A stretch of 64,000 nucleotides of DNA from Paraburkholderia largidicola (GTDB taxonomy: Bacteria > Pseudomonadota > Gammaproteobacteria > Burkholderiales > Burkholderiaceae): contig NZ_AP023174.1 in NCBI RefSeq assembly GCF_013426895.1, forward strand, positions 3,162,001-3,226,000, written 5' to 3'. A program made the position numbers and the translations under genes. The notes under the pieces were generated by a model. The model saw nothing but the letters and a program-made list of their open reading frames with translations. It made no database searches and was not told where the DNA came from. Every line of letters begins with the position of its first letter. Position 1 is the stretch's first letter. This document shows, in pieces, positions 8,377 to 17,758 of this stretch.

Positions 8377-10454
8377 TGGCCCTGCTCCGTCGCGTGTTGC
8401 GTTGAATCGTTCGAGTCGGCGGGCTGCTCGCCTTCCGCTGCGGCCGTATCGGCTTCGGCTTGCGCTTCGGCTTCGCTTTCGGCGGATTCGTCGGCGGCGT
8501 CGATGATTTCTTCTTCGGTCTCTTCCTCTTCTTCCGCGCCGCTCGTCACGGTCGGCGCGTCGAGTACGTGCAACGGCCGCACCGATGCCTCGACCGTCAG
8601 TTCATCCACCGACATCACTTCGAGCATCAGCCGCGTGCCGCGCGCATGCACGCCGAGACCCGGCACGTGCAGCAACAGCGGCACCTCTTCGAGCCGCACG
8701 AGATCGCCCTTCACGACGGAAGCGACCACCTGTTTCTTGCCTTCCTGCGTGAGCCAGCGCAGACACCAGAAATACTCCATGCGACGCTGATGATCGGCGT
8801 ACGCGGTGTAGGTGTCGTCGAAGCCTTGCACGACGGCGAACAGGTCGGCGTCCTTCGGCTTGAACGGCGCGGCGAGCTTGGCCGTCACGCCGTGCTGCAC
8901 GCACGCAATCAGCTGCCACTGGTTGACGAGGTCGACATAGCGGCGCAGCGGCGACGTGCTCCACGCGTACTGCGACACGCCGAGACCTTCATGCGGTGCG
9001 GCCGTCGTCTGCATGCGGGTGCGCTTCGGTCCCGTCGGCGCGCCGAACGCGCGCTGCGACCGATAGATGCCGGGCACGCCGTGATCGTGCAGGAATGCGC
9101 CCCACGTCGAATTCGCGAGAATCGCCAGTTCGGCGACGATGGTGTCGAGCGGCGAACCGCGGCGGCGCGGCGTGATCGACACGTGCTCGCCTTCGACGTA
9201 AAAGTTGAAGTCCGTATTGCGCTGCACTTCGCGCTTGAGGCCGAAACCGGCGCGCGCAAGCTGGCGCTTCTCGAAGAGCGCCTGTGCAAACGGCCACAGT
9301 ACCGCGATGTCTTCCTTGTGCGGATAGTCGCCCGTGCCGTTGGCGAGCGCTTCTTCAGTGACGAGTTCGTCGAGCGTGTTGTGGCGCAGATTGTTCTTCA
9401 CGTAGACGAGTTCGGCCCGCGTTTCGCTCACCACGATTTCCTGCGTCTCGCGGTTCACGATGCTGTACAGCGACAGCGCCGGACGCAAACCGCCCTCGGC
9501 CAGCGTGAATTTCTCCACGACGGAATCGGGCAGCATCGTGATCTTGTCGCCCGGCATGTAGACGGTCGACAGACGGCCACGCGCGATGGCATCGACAGCG
9601 TCGCCGCGTTCGATGCCCAGCGCCGGCGCCGCGATGTGAATGCCGATCCGCACGCGCCCATCGGACAGATGCTCGACGGAGAACGCGTCGTCGATTTCCG
9701 TCGTGGTCACGTCGTCGATCGAGAACGCTTCGACGTCGGCTTGCGGCAGATCGTCCGGCAGCGCGCCGACCGTCACGGGCGGAAAACCCGTGCCGTGCGG
9801 GAAGAATTCCGACAGGAAGCGCGCCTCGTGCAGCGCGCGCGCCGACGGAATGCCGCCGCATTCGAGCATCAGACGCGCCATCGAAATACCGCGCGCCGCC
9901 GCTGCCGCTTCGAGCGCCTTATATTCGATCGAATTCTTGTCGGGCTTCGTCAACAGGCCGAGCGCCTTGCTCTGGAAGCCGTCCGGCAGACGGCCCGCCT
10001 TCAGTTCTTCTTCGTAGCCCTGCTGCACGAGCGCCTGCTGGCGCTTGCGCTCCAGCGAAGCGAGCGCCATCTTCAGTTGCTCTTCCGGCGCGCGCTGATA
10101 CTGGCCGCGCCCCTTGCGGCGGAAATAGATGGGCGAGCCGTGCATGCGCAAAATCAGCGCGGCACGCTCGACGGGTCCGAACGACTCGCCGAAGTATTCG
10201 GCGCCGAGCGTGGCAAACGGAAATTCGTCTTCCGGCGCGCATTCCCACAGGAAGTCCAGATCGATCTCCTGTGCGGCAGCATCGGCCTGTTCCATCAGTT
10301 CGCCCGCCGACGGCTTTTCGAATTCCATCAGCACGTCTTTTGCGCGAACTTTCGCGCGGCGTCCGCCCGGCAGCTCGACCTGAAACGCGTCGCCTTGACG
10401 CGACATCACGCTGCCGGCCTTGAAACTACCCGATTCCTCGAAGAAAACGTTCAC
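8373..10454 (-). CDS. RNase II/RNase R-family exoribonuclease with acidic C-terminal tail
   Basis: Processive 3'-5' exoribonuclease (RNB domain). The 693 residues hold an N-terminal small-barrel-like region, then the RNB catalytic block. Its Mg-binding aspartates lie in IDDVTTTEIDDAFSVE at about residue 245, followed by GRLSTVYMPGDKITMLP and the TSPLRRYVDLVNQWQL motif. The last 60 or so residues are an acidic, low-complexity tail (EEEEETEEE, then Ala/Glu/Ser repeats). The start is GTG at 10454. RNase II is the closest description, and RNase R is less likely because no long basic tail is present. It is the upstream gene of an operon with aroE and mtgA. Confidence 0.88.
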   Translation of the reverse strand: MNVFFEESGSFKAGSVMSRQGDAFQVELPGGRRAKVRAKDVLMEFEKPSAGELMEQADAAAQEIDLDFLWECAPEDEFPFATLGAEYFGESFGPVERAALILRMHGSPIYFRRKGRGQYQRAPEEQLKMALASLERKRQQALVQQGYEEELKAGRLPDGFQSKALGLLTKPDKNSIEYKALEAAAAARGISMARLMLECGGIPSARALHEARFLSEFFPHGTGFPPVTVGALPDDLPQADVEAFSIDDVTTTEIDDAFSVEHLSDGRVRIGIHIAAPALGIERGDAVDAIARGRLSTVYMPGDKITMLPDSVVEKFTLAEGGLRPALSLYSIVNRETQEIVVSETRAELVYVKNNLRHNTLDELVTEEALANGTGDYPHKEDIAVLWPFAQALFEKRQLARAGFGLKREVQRNTDFNFYVEGEHVSITPRRRGSPLDTIVAELAILANSTWGAFLHDHGVPGIYRSQRAFGAPTGPKRTRMQTTAAPHEGLGVSQYAWSTSPLRRYVDLVNQWQLIACVQHGVTAKLAAPFKPKDADLFAVVQGFDDTYTAYADHQRRMEYFWCLRWLTQEGKKQVVASVVKGDLVRLEEVPLLLHVPGLGVHARGTRLMLEVMSVDELTVEASVRPLHVLDAPTVTSGAEEEEETEEEIIDAADESAESEAEAQAEADTAAAEGEQPADSNDSTQHATEQGQ

Positions 10455-10589
10455 TCAATACTCTCGTTCTGGCTTGCGTCGGCCGGCGCGCAGTGCGGTT
10501 GCTTCGCGCGTCGGCGTCGTGTTCGGTGTGGTGTTCCGCAACGCGCGTGCCTCAACCGTCAGCGTGCGCGGCGTATGCGGATCATCGGA

Positions 10590-11198
10590 TCATGCCGCCT
10601 CGCGCGGTGCGGGCGGCTCAGTGTCGGCGTCGGCGGCATCGCAAAACGCGAGCACGTCGTCGACATAGTCGGGAAACTCGCTGATCGCGTGGTCGCTGCC
10701 TTCGATCAGTCTGGTCTGCACACCGGGATAATGCGCGAGCATTTCGCGGTAATCGAGCACTTCGTCGCCGGTGGCGGCAAACAGATAATAGCGTTCAGGG
10801 CGGGTGATTCGCGCGACGCCTAGCGCACGCAACTCATCAAGATGATGCGGCTCGACCACGATGCTGCCGCCGCCATGCCACAGCGGCTGCTCGCCGAGAT
10901 AGTGGCTAAGATCGCGCTGCGGTACGACCGCGGGATTCAGCAGCACGGCGCGCCAGCCGTGCTTTTCGGCGAGATGCGTCGCGAAATAGCCGCCCAGCGA
11001 GCTGCCGATCACCGTCACCTGCGCCGGCTTCGCCGCCGCGACCCGTTCTTCGACGAGCGCCACGGTGTCCAGCGGCGACACGGGCAGCATCGGACAGCAC
11101 CATTCGGCGCTGCGGCCAAGCGCCGCAAGACGCTCGGCCATCACGCGCGCCTTGAACGAATTCGGCGACGAGCGGAAGCCGTGCAGATAGAGGATCAC
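10590..11198 (-). CDS. YqiA/YcfP-family alpha/beta-hydrolase (esterase)
   Basis: Small cytoplasmic alpha/beta-hydrolase of 202 residues. Seen: N-terminal ILYLHGFRSSPNSFKA, the nucleophile elbow GSSLGGYFA (Ser at about 67), the acid in AATGDEVLDY and the histidine in EGSDHAISEF, which give a full catalytic triad. The natural substrate of this family is not well settled. The start ATG overlaps the mpl stop by 4 bases, so it is co-translated with the peptidoglycan-recycling ligase. The last dozen residues are Pro/Ala/Glu-rich and variable. A 135-base gap with no visible feature separates it from the RNase gene. Confidence 0.88.
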   Translation of the reverse strand: MILYLHGFRSSPNSFKARVMAERLAALGRSAEWCCPMLPVSPLDTVALVEERVAAAKPAQVTVIGSSLGGYFATHLAEKHGWRAVLLNPAVVPQRDLSHYLGEQPLWHGGGSIVVEPHHLDELRALGVARITRPERYYLFAATGDEVLDYREMLAHYPGVQTRLIEGSDHAISEFPDYVDDVLAFCDAADADTEPPAPREAA

Positions 11199-12616
11199 GC
11201 GACGCCCCGCGCCTGCGCCGTCGGACGCGCCGACAGCGCGTCGAGCAGTTTCTGGTGCACGCCGCCAAAGCCGCCATTGCTCATCACGAGCACCTGATCG
11301 CCCGGGCGCGCGGCCGCGACCACGGATTTGACGAGCGTGTCGATGTCGTTGAAGGCTTGCGCCTTGTCGCCCATCGGCGCGAGCGCTTCGGCCAGATTCC
11401 AGCCGAGCGCGTCTTTGCCCGTGGGCGCGCCATAGCCGAATACCAGATCGGCGTCGACGAGGCTCGCCGGCAATTGCGCCTTCATCACGCCGAGCTTCAT
11501 CGTGTTCGAGCGCGGCTCGAGCACGGCGAGAATGCGCGCGCGCTTGCCGTTCTCGTCGCGGCCGATGCGCGTGCGCAAACCGGCGACCGTCGTCTGGATG
11601 GCGGTGGGGTGATGCGCGAAATCGTCATAGACAGTCACGCCGTCGACGCTGCCGCGCACTTCCATGCGCCGCTTCACGTTACGGAAGGTCGACAGCGACT
11701 TCGCGGCCTGCGCTGGCGGCACGCCGATGTGGCGCGCGGCCGCAATCGCGGCGATCGCGTTCATGCGGTTGTGCTCGCCCTGCACCTGCCAGTCGACCAC
11801 GCCGACGCGCTCGCCGTTGTGATAGACGGCGAAGCGCTCGTCGATGGCGACGCCGTCTTCAGCGGGCAACGCCTGCCAGCCGCCGTCGACGCCGAACCGC
11901 TCCACTTCGCTCCAGCAGCCGCGCGTGAGCACGCGGTCCAGCGCGTCTTCCCGACCGTTCGAAATGACGCGGCCAATGCCCGGCACCGTGCGCACGAGGT
12001 GATGAAATTGCGTTTCGATCGCGGCGAGATCGGCGAAGATGTCCGCGTGATCGAATTCGAGGTTGTTCAGGACCGCGGTACGCGGCCGATAGTGGACAAA
12101 CTTCGAGCGCTTGTCGAAGAACGCCGTGTCGTATTCGTCAGCTTCGATCACGAAGAAGCTCGAATCCGTCAGGCGGGCCGACACGCCGAAGTTCAGCGGC
12201 ACGCCGCCGATCAGAAAGCCGGGGTTCATGCCGGCGTCTTCCAGCAGCCACGTCAGCATCGAGGTCGTCGTGGTCTTGCCGTGCGTGCCCGCCACGGCCA
12301 GCACCCACTTGCCGTTCAGCACGTGGTCGCCGAGCCATTGCGGGCCGGACGTGTACGGCAGGCTGCGGTTGAGGATTTCTTCCATCAGCGGATTGCCGCG
12401 CGTCACGACGTTGCCGACCACGAACAGGTCCGGCTTCAGGTCGAGCTGCTCGACACCCCAGCCTTCGATCAACCTGATGCCTTGCGCCTCGAGCTGCGTG
12501 CTCATTGGCGGGTAGACGCCGGCGTCGCAGCCCGTCACCGTGTGACCGGCGTTGCGCGCGAGAACCGCGAGACCACCCATGAACGTACCGCAGATGCCGA
12601 GGATGTGAATGTGCAT
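11195..12616 (-). CDS. mpl: UDP-N-acetylmuramate:L-alanyl-gamma-D-glutamyl-meso-diaminopimelate ligase
   Basis: Peptidoglycan-recycling ligase that joins recovered murein tripeptide to UDP-MurNAc. Seen in 473 residues: MurC-type N-terminus HIHILGICGTFMGGLAVLAR, the ATP loop AVAGTHGKTTTTSML, EADEYDTAFFDKRSKF, the middle-domain HNRMNAIAAIAAARHIG and VYDDFAHHPTAIQ, and the C-terminal domain. GICGTFMGG and the DEYDTAFFDKRSKF block distinguish Mpl from MurC. I chose ATG at 12616, where homology starts; an in-frame ATG at 12661 would add 15 unconserved residues. AmpD, which supplies the tripeptide, is also in the window. Confidence 0.93.
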   Translation of the reverse strand: MHIHILGICGTFMGGLAVLARNAGHTVTGCDAGVYPPMSTQLEAQGIRLIEGWGVEQLDLKPDLFVVGNVVTRGNPLMEEILNRSLPYTSGPQWLGDHVLNGKWVLAVAGTHGKTTTTSMLTWLLEDAGMNPGFLIGGVPLNFGVSARLTDSSFFVIEADEYDTAFFDKRSKFVHYRPRTAVLNNLEFDHADIFADLAAIETQFHHLVRTVPGIGRVISNGREDALDRVLTRGCWSEVERFGVDGGWQALPAEDGVAIDERFAVYHNGERVGVVDWQVQGEHNRMNAIAAIAAARHIGVPPAQAAKSLSTFRNVKRRMEVRGSVDGVTVYDDFAHHPTAIQTTVAGLRTRIGRDENGKRARILAVLEPRSNTMKLGVMKAQLPASLVDADLVFGYGAPTGKDALGWNLAEALAPMGDKAQAFNDIDTLVKSVVAAARPGDQVLVMSNGGFGGVHQKLLDALSARPTAQARGVA

Positions 12617-12711
12617 AAAGCTGTCGCGCCGCAAGGCGTGTTTTGCGTGGAAAGTGGACATGCGCCGGGGACCGGAAAGCCCTCGCGCGAAGGACGCCTA
12701 TTGTAACCGAC

Positions 12712-12743
12712 AGGCCCGCCCGATCTTGATCGGGCGTGCTTTT
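12712..12743. other. palindromic hairpin in the mpl / 12875-gene divergent intergenic region
   Basis: Perfect palindrome GCCCGATC-TT-GATCGGGC (12718-12735), followed on the plus strand by TTTT a few bases later. It looks like a terminator but sits upstream of both divergent genes, so it could be an operator or an attenuator of the short leader of the gene at 12875. A -10-like AGTATGAT lies shortly before that gene. Confidence 0.35.
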
Positions 12744-12874
12744 CCCGCCGATGTTTCGCGGCGGCCGGAAACCCGCCGCAGACCCGTCAGATAGCCGCCA
12801 GATAGCCGCCTGAGGCCCGCCGAGGCGACGGCGGCGTAAAAAGACCCTCGGGCTTTCTCTAGTATGATTGGCGG

Positions 12875-13528
12875 ATGGTTCGCAAATCACATTTCGATCC
12901 GCAGCGCGTGCGCGAGGAAATCGCCATCGCGGCTGCGCGGATGATCGCCGAGGACGGGCTCGACTACTCGACTGCGAAGCGCAAAGCTGCGCGGCAGGTG
13001 GTCGGGGAGACGCGCGTCGCCGGCGAATGGCTGCCGGATAACGACCAGATCGAGGAAGAAATCCGCGAATATCAGTCGCTGTTCCAGGGCGACAGTCAGC
13101 CGGCCGTCTTGCGTCGGCTGCGCGAAGTCGCGCTGGACTGGATGCAGCGGCTCGCGCCGTTCAATCCTTATCTGACGGGCGCGGTATTGGGTGGGACGGC
13201 GGGCGAACATTCCGATGTCCATCTGCAAGCCTTCTGCGACGACCCGAAGGAAGTTGCCATTTATCTGTTAAACGCGAATGTGCAGTACGACGTTTCCGAA
13301 ACGCGGCACTTTGCGGGTCGTGGCTACGTCGAAACATTGAGCTTTCTGTGGCGTCCGGCGAATGAAGGGCGTGACACTGAGCCCGTGGGCATTCACCTCG
13401 CGCTCTACAGCACCGACGACCTGCGCGGCGCAGTACGCGCCGACGCGCGCGGACGATTCGCGCGCGCCGACGTCCGCGCCGTCCAGGCGCTGATCGACGA
13501 AAGCGACGCCGCGCGTCCCACGAACTGA
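12875..13528 (+). CDS. conserved protein with degenerate nucleotidyltransferase-like motif, function unknown
   Basis: Protein of 217 residues that I do not recognise as a named enzyme. The N-terminus (about 1-45) is helical and basic, resembling a small helix-turn-helix (AAARMIAEDGLDYSTAKRKAAR). The middle holds NPYLTGAVLGGTAGEHSDVHLQ around residues 98-118. That has the outline of the minimal nucleotidyltransferase motif (GG/GS, a spacer, then SD-h-D), except that the second acidic position is His, so catalysis is doubtful. No signal peptide or membrane segment. It is divergent from mpl and 24 bases upstream of the TlpA-like gene. Such proteins have at times been misnamed after mpl/murC neighbours; the sequence does not support that. 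Confidence 0.8.
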   Translation: MVRKSHFDPQRVREEIAIAAARMIAEDGLDYSTAKRKAARQVVGETRVAGEWLPDNDQIEEEIREYQSLFQGDSQPAVLRRLREVALDWMQRLAPFNPYLTGAVLGGTAGEHSDVHLQAFCDDPKEVAIYLLNANVQYDVSETRHFAGRGYVETLSFLWRPANEGRDTEPVGIHLALYSTDDLRGAVRADARGRFARADVRAVQALIDESDAARPTN

Positions 13529-13552
13529 ACTCTTAACAGACACACTCTCTAT

Positions 13553-14101
13553 ATGAAGCGGATTCTGGCAATCGCGGCGGTGGCTGTCGTCGCGACAGCG
13601 GGCGGCGCGGTGGCAGGCCACTGGCTGCTCGGCAACAACGACCTCGCGGGTGTCGCGAATGCGGCGCCCGCCGACAGCAACAACGCCGTCAATCAGTTGT
13701 GGGCCGCGAAAGTGACCAATGCCGACGGCGCGCCGCAGTCGCTCGCCGGTTTCAAGGGACACCCGGTCGTGATCAACTTCTGGGCGTCGTGGTGCGGGCC
13801 GTGCGTCGAGGAAATGCCGTCCCTGTCGGCGCTGCACAAGGAATACTCGAAAAAGGGCATCGAGTTCGTCGGCCTGGGCGTCGATTCCGACAAAAACATC
13901 AAGGCTTTCCTGCAGAAAGTGCCCGTCAACTATCCGATCTATGTCGCCGGGTTCGGCGGCGCGGACCTCGCGCGCGCGTTCGGCAACAACGCAGGCGGTT
14001 TGCCGTACACGGTCGTAATTGACGCGAAAGGCGTCGTACGGTCGACAAAACTCGGCCAGATCAAGCCGGACGAGTTGAAACGCACGCTCGACGCGCTCTG
14101 A
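13553..14101 (+). CDS. TlpA/ResA-like periplasmic thioredoxin-fold protein
   Basis: Membrane-anchored or secreted thiol-disulfide oxidoreductase of 182 residues. N-terminal signal/anchor at about 4-22, then a thioredoxin fold with NFWASWCGPCVEEMPSL (Cys81 and Cys84), GLGVDSD, a cis-Pro region GLPYTVVID, and VRSTKLGQI near the end. Likely reduces periplasmic disulfides, for example during cytochrome c maturation or as an antioxidant; the partner cannot be told from the sequence. It follows the 217-residue unknown gene by 24 bases, which suggests a two-gene operon. The 194-base gap to aroQ is AT-rich for this genome and probably holds the aroQ promoter. Confidence 0.9.
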   Translation: MKRILAIAAVAVVATAGGAVAGHWLLGNNDLAGVANAAPADSNNAVNQLWAAKVTNADGAPQSLAGFKGHPVVINFWASWCGPCVEEMPSLSALHKEYSKKGIEFVGLGVDSDKNIKAFLQKVPVNYPIYVAGFGGADLARAFGNNAGGLPYTVVIDAKGVVRSTKLGQIKPDELKRTLDAL

Positions 14102-14295
14102 TTTCGACAACTTTTTGACATTTAGTTGAGAACTTTTTGCCTCAGATTGGGCGATATTCACAATAAGATGTCAGAAGTTCGTCGAGTTGCTGCTATCCCG
14201 GTAAGGCCGCGAGACACGCCACGCGTTCGAGAAACTAGACAAATTTCTCTAATCAGCGCTAAAGTGCGGCCAATTCCACGGAAAACGAACCGACC

Positions 14296-14760
14296 ATGAC
14301 GCGACTGCTGGTTCTGCACGGCCCCAACCTCAACCTTCTCGGTACCCGGGAACCTGAGGTCTATGGCCGCGTCACGCTCCCGCAGATCGATCAGGCGCTG
14401 GCGGACCGCGCAGCGGACGCCGGTGTCGAACTGGCCACCTTCCAGGGCAATCACGAAGGCGCGCTGGTCGATCGCATTCAGGCCGCTCGGACCGAGAAGA
14501 CCGATTTCATCGTGATCAATCCCGCTGCGTACACGCATACCAGCGTGGCGATCCGGGACGCACTGGCGGGCGTCGGCATCCCGTTCGTCGAGATTCATCT
14601 GTCGAACGTGCATCGTCGGGAACCGTTCAGGCATCACTCGTATTTCTCCGACCAGGCAGAGGGCGTCATTTGCGGCCTCGGCTGGAAGGGCTATCTGTAC
14701 GCACTCGAATATGTGCTCGACCGGTTGGCCGTTGGGACGGCCGGATCGTCGCGCGACTGA
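14296..14760 (+). CDS. aroQ: 3-dehydroquinate dehydratase, type II
   Basis: Converts 3-dehydroquinate to 3-dehydroshikimate by trans elimination. The 154 residues show the type II family's [20 protein letters not shown] (with the catalytic Tyr), [35 protein letters not shown] and [21 protein letters not shown] (with the catalytic His). Normal length for the dodecameric enzyme. It lies 68 bases upstream of accB in the same direction; aroQ-accB-accC is a common proteobacterial arrangement. Confidence 0.96.
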   Translation: MTRLLVLHGPNLNLLGTREPEVYGRVTLPQIDQALADRAADAGVELATFQGNHEGALVDRIQAARTEKTDFIVINPAAYTHTSVAIRDALAGVGIPFVEIHLSNVHRREPFRHHSYFSDQAEGVICGLGWKGYLYALEYVLDRLAVGTAGSSRD

Positions 14761-14828
14761 CAACCCAAAACACGAATTCGGCGCTGGCGGCAAACCGCCG
14801 GCGCTTCACGCATTGAAGGGGAAAGCCC

Positions 14829-15302
14829 ATGGATCTACGTAAACTGAAGACTCTGATCGACCTCGTCTCCGAGTCCGGCATTTCCGAACTCGAAGTGACC
14901 GAGGGCGAAGGCAAGGTGCGCATCGTCAAGAACGCGCCGCCGGTTTACGTCCAGCAGCCTGGCAACTACGCGCCGCAATACGCCGCGCCGGGCATGGCGC
15001 CCGCTGCACACGGCGGTGAAGCACCCGCCGTCGGCGCGCCGGCGACGCCCGCCGCCGCAGCGCCGCAAGGCCATGTCGTGACGTCGCCGATGGTCGGCAC
15101 GTTCTACCGCGCTCCGTCGCCCGGCGCCGATCCGTTCGTGCAGGTCGGCGACACGGTGAAGGAAGGCCAGACCATCTGCATCATCGAAGCGATGAAGTTG
15201 CTGAACGAGATCGAATCGGACGCGGCTGGCGTCATCAAGGAAATCCTCGTCGAGAACGGCCAGGCAGTCGAATACGGCCAGCCGCTCTTCGTGATCGGCT
15301 GA
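14829..15302 (+). CDS. accB: biotin carboxyl carrier protein of acetyl-CoA carboxylase
   Basis: Carries the biotin that shuttles carboxyl groups from AccC to the AccAD carboxyltransferase in malonyl-CoA synthesis. The 157 residues comprise an N-terminal helical region ([20 protein letters not shown]), an Ala/Pro/Gly-rich linker at about 36-82, and a biotinyl domain with [15 protein letters not shown] and the biotinylation site EAMKLLNEI (Lys123). The thumb is present, as in E. coli BCCP. AGGGGAAAGCCC precedes the ATG. A strong hairpin separates it from accC. Confidence 0.96.
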   Translation: MDLRKLKTLIDLVSESGISELEVTEGEGKVRIVKNAPPVYVQQPGNYAPQYAAPGMAPAAHGGEAPAVGAPATPAAAAPQGHVVTSPMVGTFYRAPSPGADPFVQVGDTVKEGQTICIIEAMKLLNEIESDAAGVIKEILVENGQAVEYGQPLFVIG

Positions 15303-15330
15303 CGCGGCGCGCTGTAGCCGTTCGCCATCC

Positions 15331-15355
15331 GCGCGCCCGCCTTCTTCGGGCGCGC
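15331..15355 (+). promoter_or_regulatory. intercistronic hairpin between accB and accC
   Basis: Perfect 9-bp stem GCGCGCCCG / CGGGCGCGC (15331-15339 with 15347-15355), 7-base loop, 29 bases past the accB stop. No U-tract follows. It may cause partial termination or protect the accB 3' end, giving more carrier than carboxylase; carrier in excess over AccC is known for this enzyme. The role here is inferred. Confidence 0.5.
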
Positions 15356-15425
15356 CACCGATCCTCAGAGGCAGCCGCCCGTCCGAACCGGCCCGCGGTG
15401 CCCATTGATGAGTCGAATATCCGCT

Positions 15426-16793
15426 ATGTTTGAAAAAATCCTCATTGCCAATCGTGGTGAAATCGCGCTCCGTATCCAGCGCGCGTGCCGCGAACTCGGC
15501 GTCAAGACGGTCGTCGTCTATTCCGAAGCCGACAAGGAAGCCAAGTACGTGAAGCTCGCCGACGAGGCGGTCTGTATCGGACCGGCGCCGTCGAACCTCT
15601 CGTACCTGAACATGCCTGCGCTGATCAGCGCGGCGGAAGTCACGGACGCGGAAGCGATCCACCCCGGCTACGGCTTCCTGTCCGAAAACGCCGACTTCGC
15701 CGAGCGCGTCGAGCAATCGGGCTTCGTGTTCATCGGCCCGCGCCCGGACACGATCCGCATGATGGGCGACAAGGTCACCGCGAAGCAGACGATGATCAAA
15801 ACGGGCGTGCCGTGCGTGCCCGGTTCTGAAGGCGCGTTGCCGGAAGATCCGAAGGAGATCGTGAAGATTGCGCGCGCGGTCGGCTATCCGGTGATCATCA
15901 AGGCAGCGGGCGGCGGCGGTGGCCGCGGCATGCGCGTCGTGCACACGGAAGCCGCACTCGTGAACGCCGTCAACATGACGCGCGAAGAAGCAGGCCGCGC
16001 GTTCGGCAATCCGCAGGTCTACATGGAGAAATACCTGGAGAACCCGCGGCACATCGAAATTCAGGTGCTGGCCGACTCGTTCAAGAACGCACTGTGGCTG
16101 GGCGAGCGCGACTGCTCGATGCAGCGCCGTCACCAGAAGGTGATCGAAGAGGCGCCGGCGCCGGGCATCGCGCGCCGTCTGATCGAGCGTATCGGCGACC
16201 GCTGCGCGGACGCGTGCAAGAAGATGGGCTATCTCGGCGCGGGTACGTTCGAGTTCCTGTATGAAAACGGCGAGTTCTATTTCATCGAAATGAACACGCG
16301 CGTGCAGGTCGAACACCCGGTCACCGAACTGATCACGGGCATCGACATCGTTCAGGAACAGATCCGCATCGCGGCAGGCGAAAAACTCGCCATCCGCCAG
16401 CGCGACATCCAGTTCCGCGGACATGCGATCGAATGCCGTATCAACGCGGAAGATCCGTTCAAGTTCACGCCGTCGCCGGGTCGTCTTACGTCGTGGCATA
16501 TGCCGGGCGGCCCCGGTATTCGCGTCGATTCGCATGCATACAACGGCTATTTCGTCCCGCCGAACTATGATTCGATGATCGGCAAGCTGATCGCTTACGG
16601 CGCGACGCGCGAACAGGCGATCAAGCGGATGCGCATCGCGCTGTCGGAAATGGTGGTCGAAGGCATTCAGACCAACATTCCGCTGCATCGTGAGCTGATG
16701 CTCGACGCGAAGTTCGTCGAGGGCGGCACGAGCATCCATTACCTCGAAAACCGGCTGGCCGCGAAGCTGCAAGCCGCACCGGAAGAAGCGTAA
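15426..16793 (+). CDS. accC: biotin carboxylase subunit of acetyl-CoA carboxylase
   Basis: ATP-dependent carboxylation of BCCP-biotin. The 455 residues show the [17 protein letters not shown] start, the biotin carboxylase N-domain, and an ATP-grasp domain ([44 protein letters not shown]). A C-terminal domain follows with [13 protein letters not shown] use ATG at 15426, where homology begins; an in-frame ATG at 15405 would add seven residues. It is followed after only 3 bases by prmA, as in many betaproteobacteria. Confidence 0.96.
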   Translation: MFEKILIANRGEIALRIQRACRELGVKTVVVYSEADKEAKYVKLADEAVCIGPAPSNLSYLNMPALISAAEVTDAEAIHPGYGFLSENADFAERVEQSGFVFIGPRPDTIRMMGDKVTAKQTMIKTGVPCVPGSEGALPEDPKEIVKIARAVGYPVIIKAAGGGGGRGMRVVHTEAALVNAVNMTREEAGRAFGNPQVYMEKYLENPRHIEIQVLADSFKNALWLGERDCSMQRRHQKVIEEAPAPGIARRLIERIGDRCADACKKMGYLGAGTFEFLYENGEFYFIEMNTRVQVEHPVTELITGIDIVQEQIRIAAGEKLAIRQRDIQFRGHAIECRINAEDPFKFTPSPGRLTSWHMPGGPGIRVDSHAYNGYFVPPNYDSMIGKLIAYGATREQAIKRMRIALSEMVVEGIQTNIPLHRELMLDAKFVEGGTSIHYLENRLAAKLQAAPEEA

Positions 16794-16796
16794 GCA

Positions 16797-17699
16797 ATGA
16801 GCTACCGGGAACTGGTCGTCGAACTGGCGCGCGAGCACGCGGAAGCGTTGTCGGATGCGTTGCTCGAACTGGGCGCGCTGTCGGTGTCCGTCGAAGACGC
16901 GGATGCCGACACGCCCGACGAGCAGCCGCTGTTCGGCGAACCCGGTCTCACGCCGGACCGCACCGCGTGGACGCATTCGCGCGTGATCGCGTTGCTGGCG
17001 CCGGAACAGGAGCCGGCCGTGCTGCTGGCGGCCGCCGCAAATGAACTCGCCCTCGCCGATGCGCCGTCGTTCAGCGTGCGCGAGGTCGAAGAACAGGACT
17101 GGGTGCGCCTCACGCAATCCCAGTTCGATCCGATTCCGATTGGCGAGCGTATCTGGGTCGTGCCGTCATGGCACGACGCGCCCGATCCGACTGCGCTCGT
17201 GCTGGAACTCGATCCCGGCCTCGCGTTCGGCACGGGCAGCCATCCGACCACGCGTCTGTGCATGGAATGGCTCGAGCAGAACGTGAAGCAGGACCAATCC
17301 GTGCTCGACTACGGTTGTGGTTCGGGCATCCTTGCGATACTCGCGAAGAAATGCGGCGCGAATCCCGTGATCGGCATCGACATCGATCCGCAAGCGGTCG
17401 AATCCGCGCGCCACAATAGCGAGCGTAATCGCGCCGAAGTCACGTATGGTCTGCCCGACGATTGCCCCGCGGGGGAGTTCGATATCGTCGTCGCGAATAT
17501 TCTGTCGAACCCGCTGAAGCTGATGGCGTCGATGCTGTCGTCGAGGGTGAAGCCGGGTGGACGCATTGCGCTGTCAGGCATTCTCGCGCGACAGGCGGAT
17601 GAAGTAGCGCGTGTCTATCAGCAGTGGATCGACATTGCAGTGTGGCGCGAACACGAAGGTTGGGTATGCCTTGCGGGTACGCGACGCGAAAGCAATTAG
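16797..17699 (+). CDS. prmA: ribosomal protein L11 methyltransferase
   Basis: SAM-dependent trimethylation of L11. The 300 residues contain an N-terminal substrate-recognition domain and a class I methyltransferase domain, with the PrmA hallmark [19 protein letters not shown] motif [13 protein letters not shown], acidic loop GIDIDPQAV, and VANILSNPL. Starts 3 bases after accC. No membrane segment or extension. Confidence 0.95.
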   Translation: MSYRELVVELAREHAEALSDALLELGALSVSVEDADADTPDEQPLFGEPGLTPDRTAWTHSRVIALLAPEQEPAVLLAAAANELALADAPSFSVREVEEQDWVRLTQSQFDPIPIGERIWVVPSWHDAPDPTALVLELDPGLAFGTGSHPTTRLCMEWLEQNVKQDQSVLDYGCGSGILAILAKKCGANPVIGIDIDPQAVESARHNSERNRAEVTYGLPDDCPAGEFDIVVANILSNPLKLMASMLSSRVKPGGRIALSGILARQADEVARVYQQWIDIAVWREHEGWVCLAGTRRESN

Positions 17700-17758
17700 A
17701 ATAACGCATATTTGTTTGCTTCCGGCCCCTTAACGGCTAACCGGTCTATCGGCTCAAT

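Noticed and set aside
8460..10823. 787-codon plus-strand open frame
   Set aside because: Antisense shadow of the RNase II-type gene and its neighbour. The composition is Arg/His/Ala-rich noise with no domain, while the minus strand has a full RNB domain.
14835..17117. 760-codon minus-strand open frame
   Set aside because: Antisense to accB, accC and prmA, which are unmistakable. Long antisense frames are expected at this GC content.
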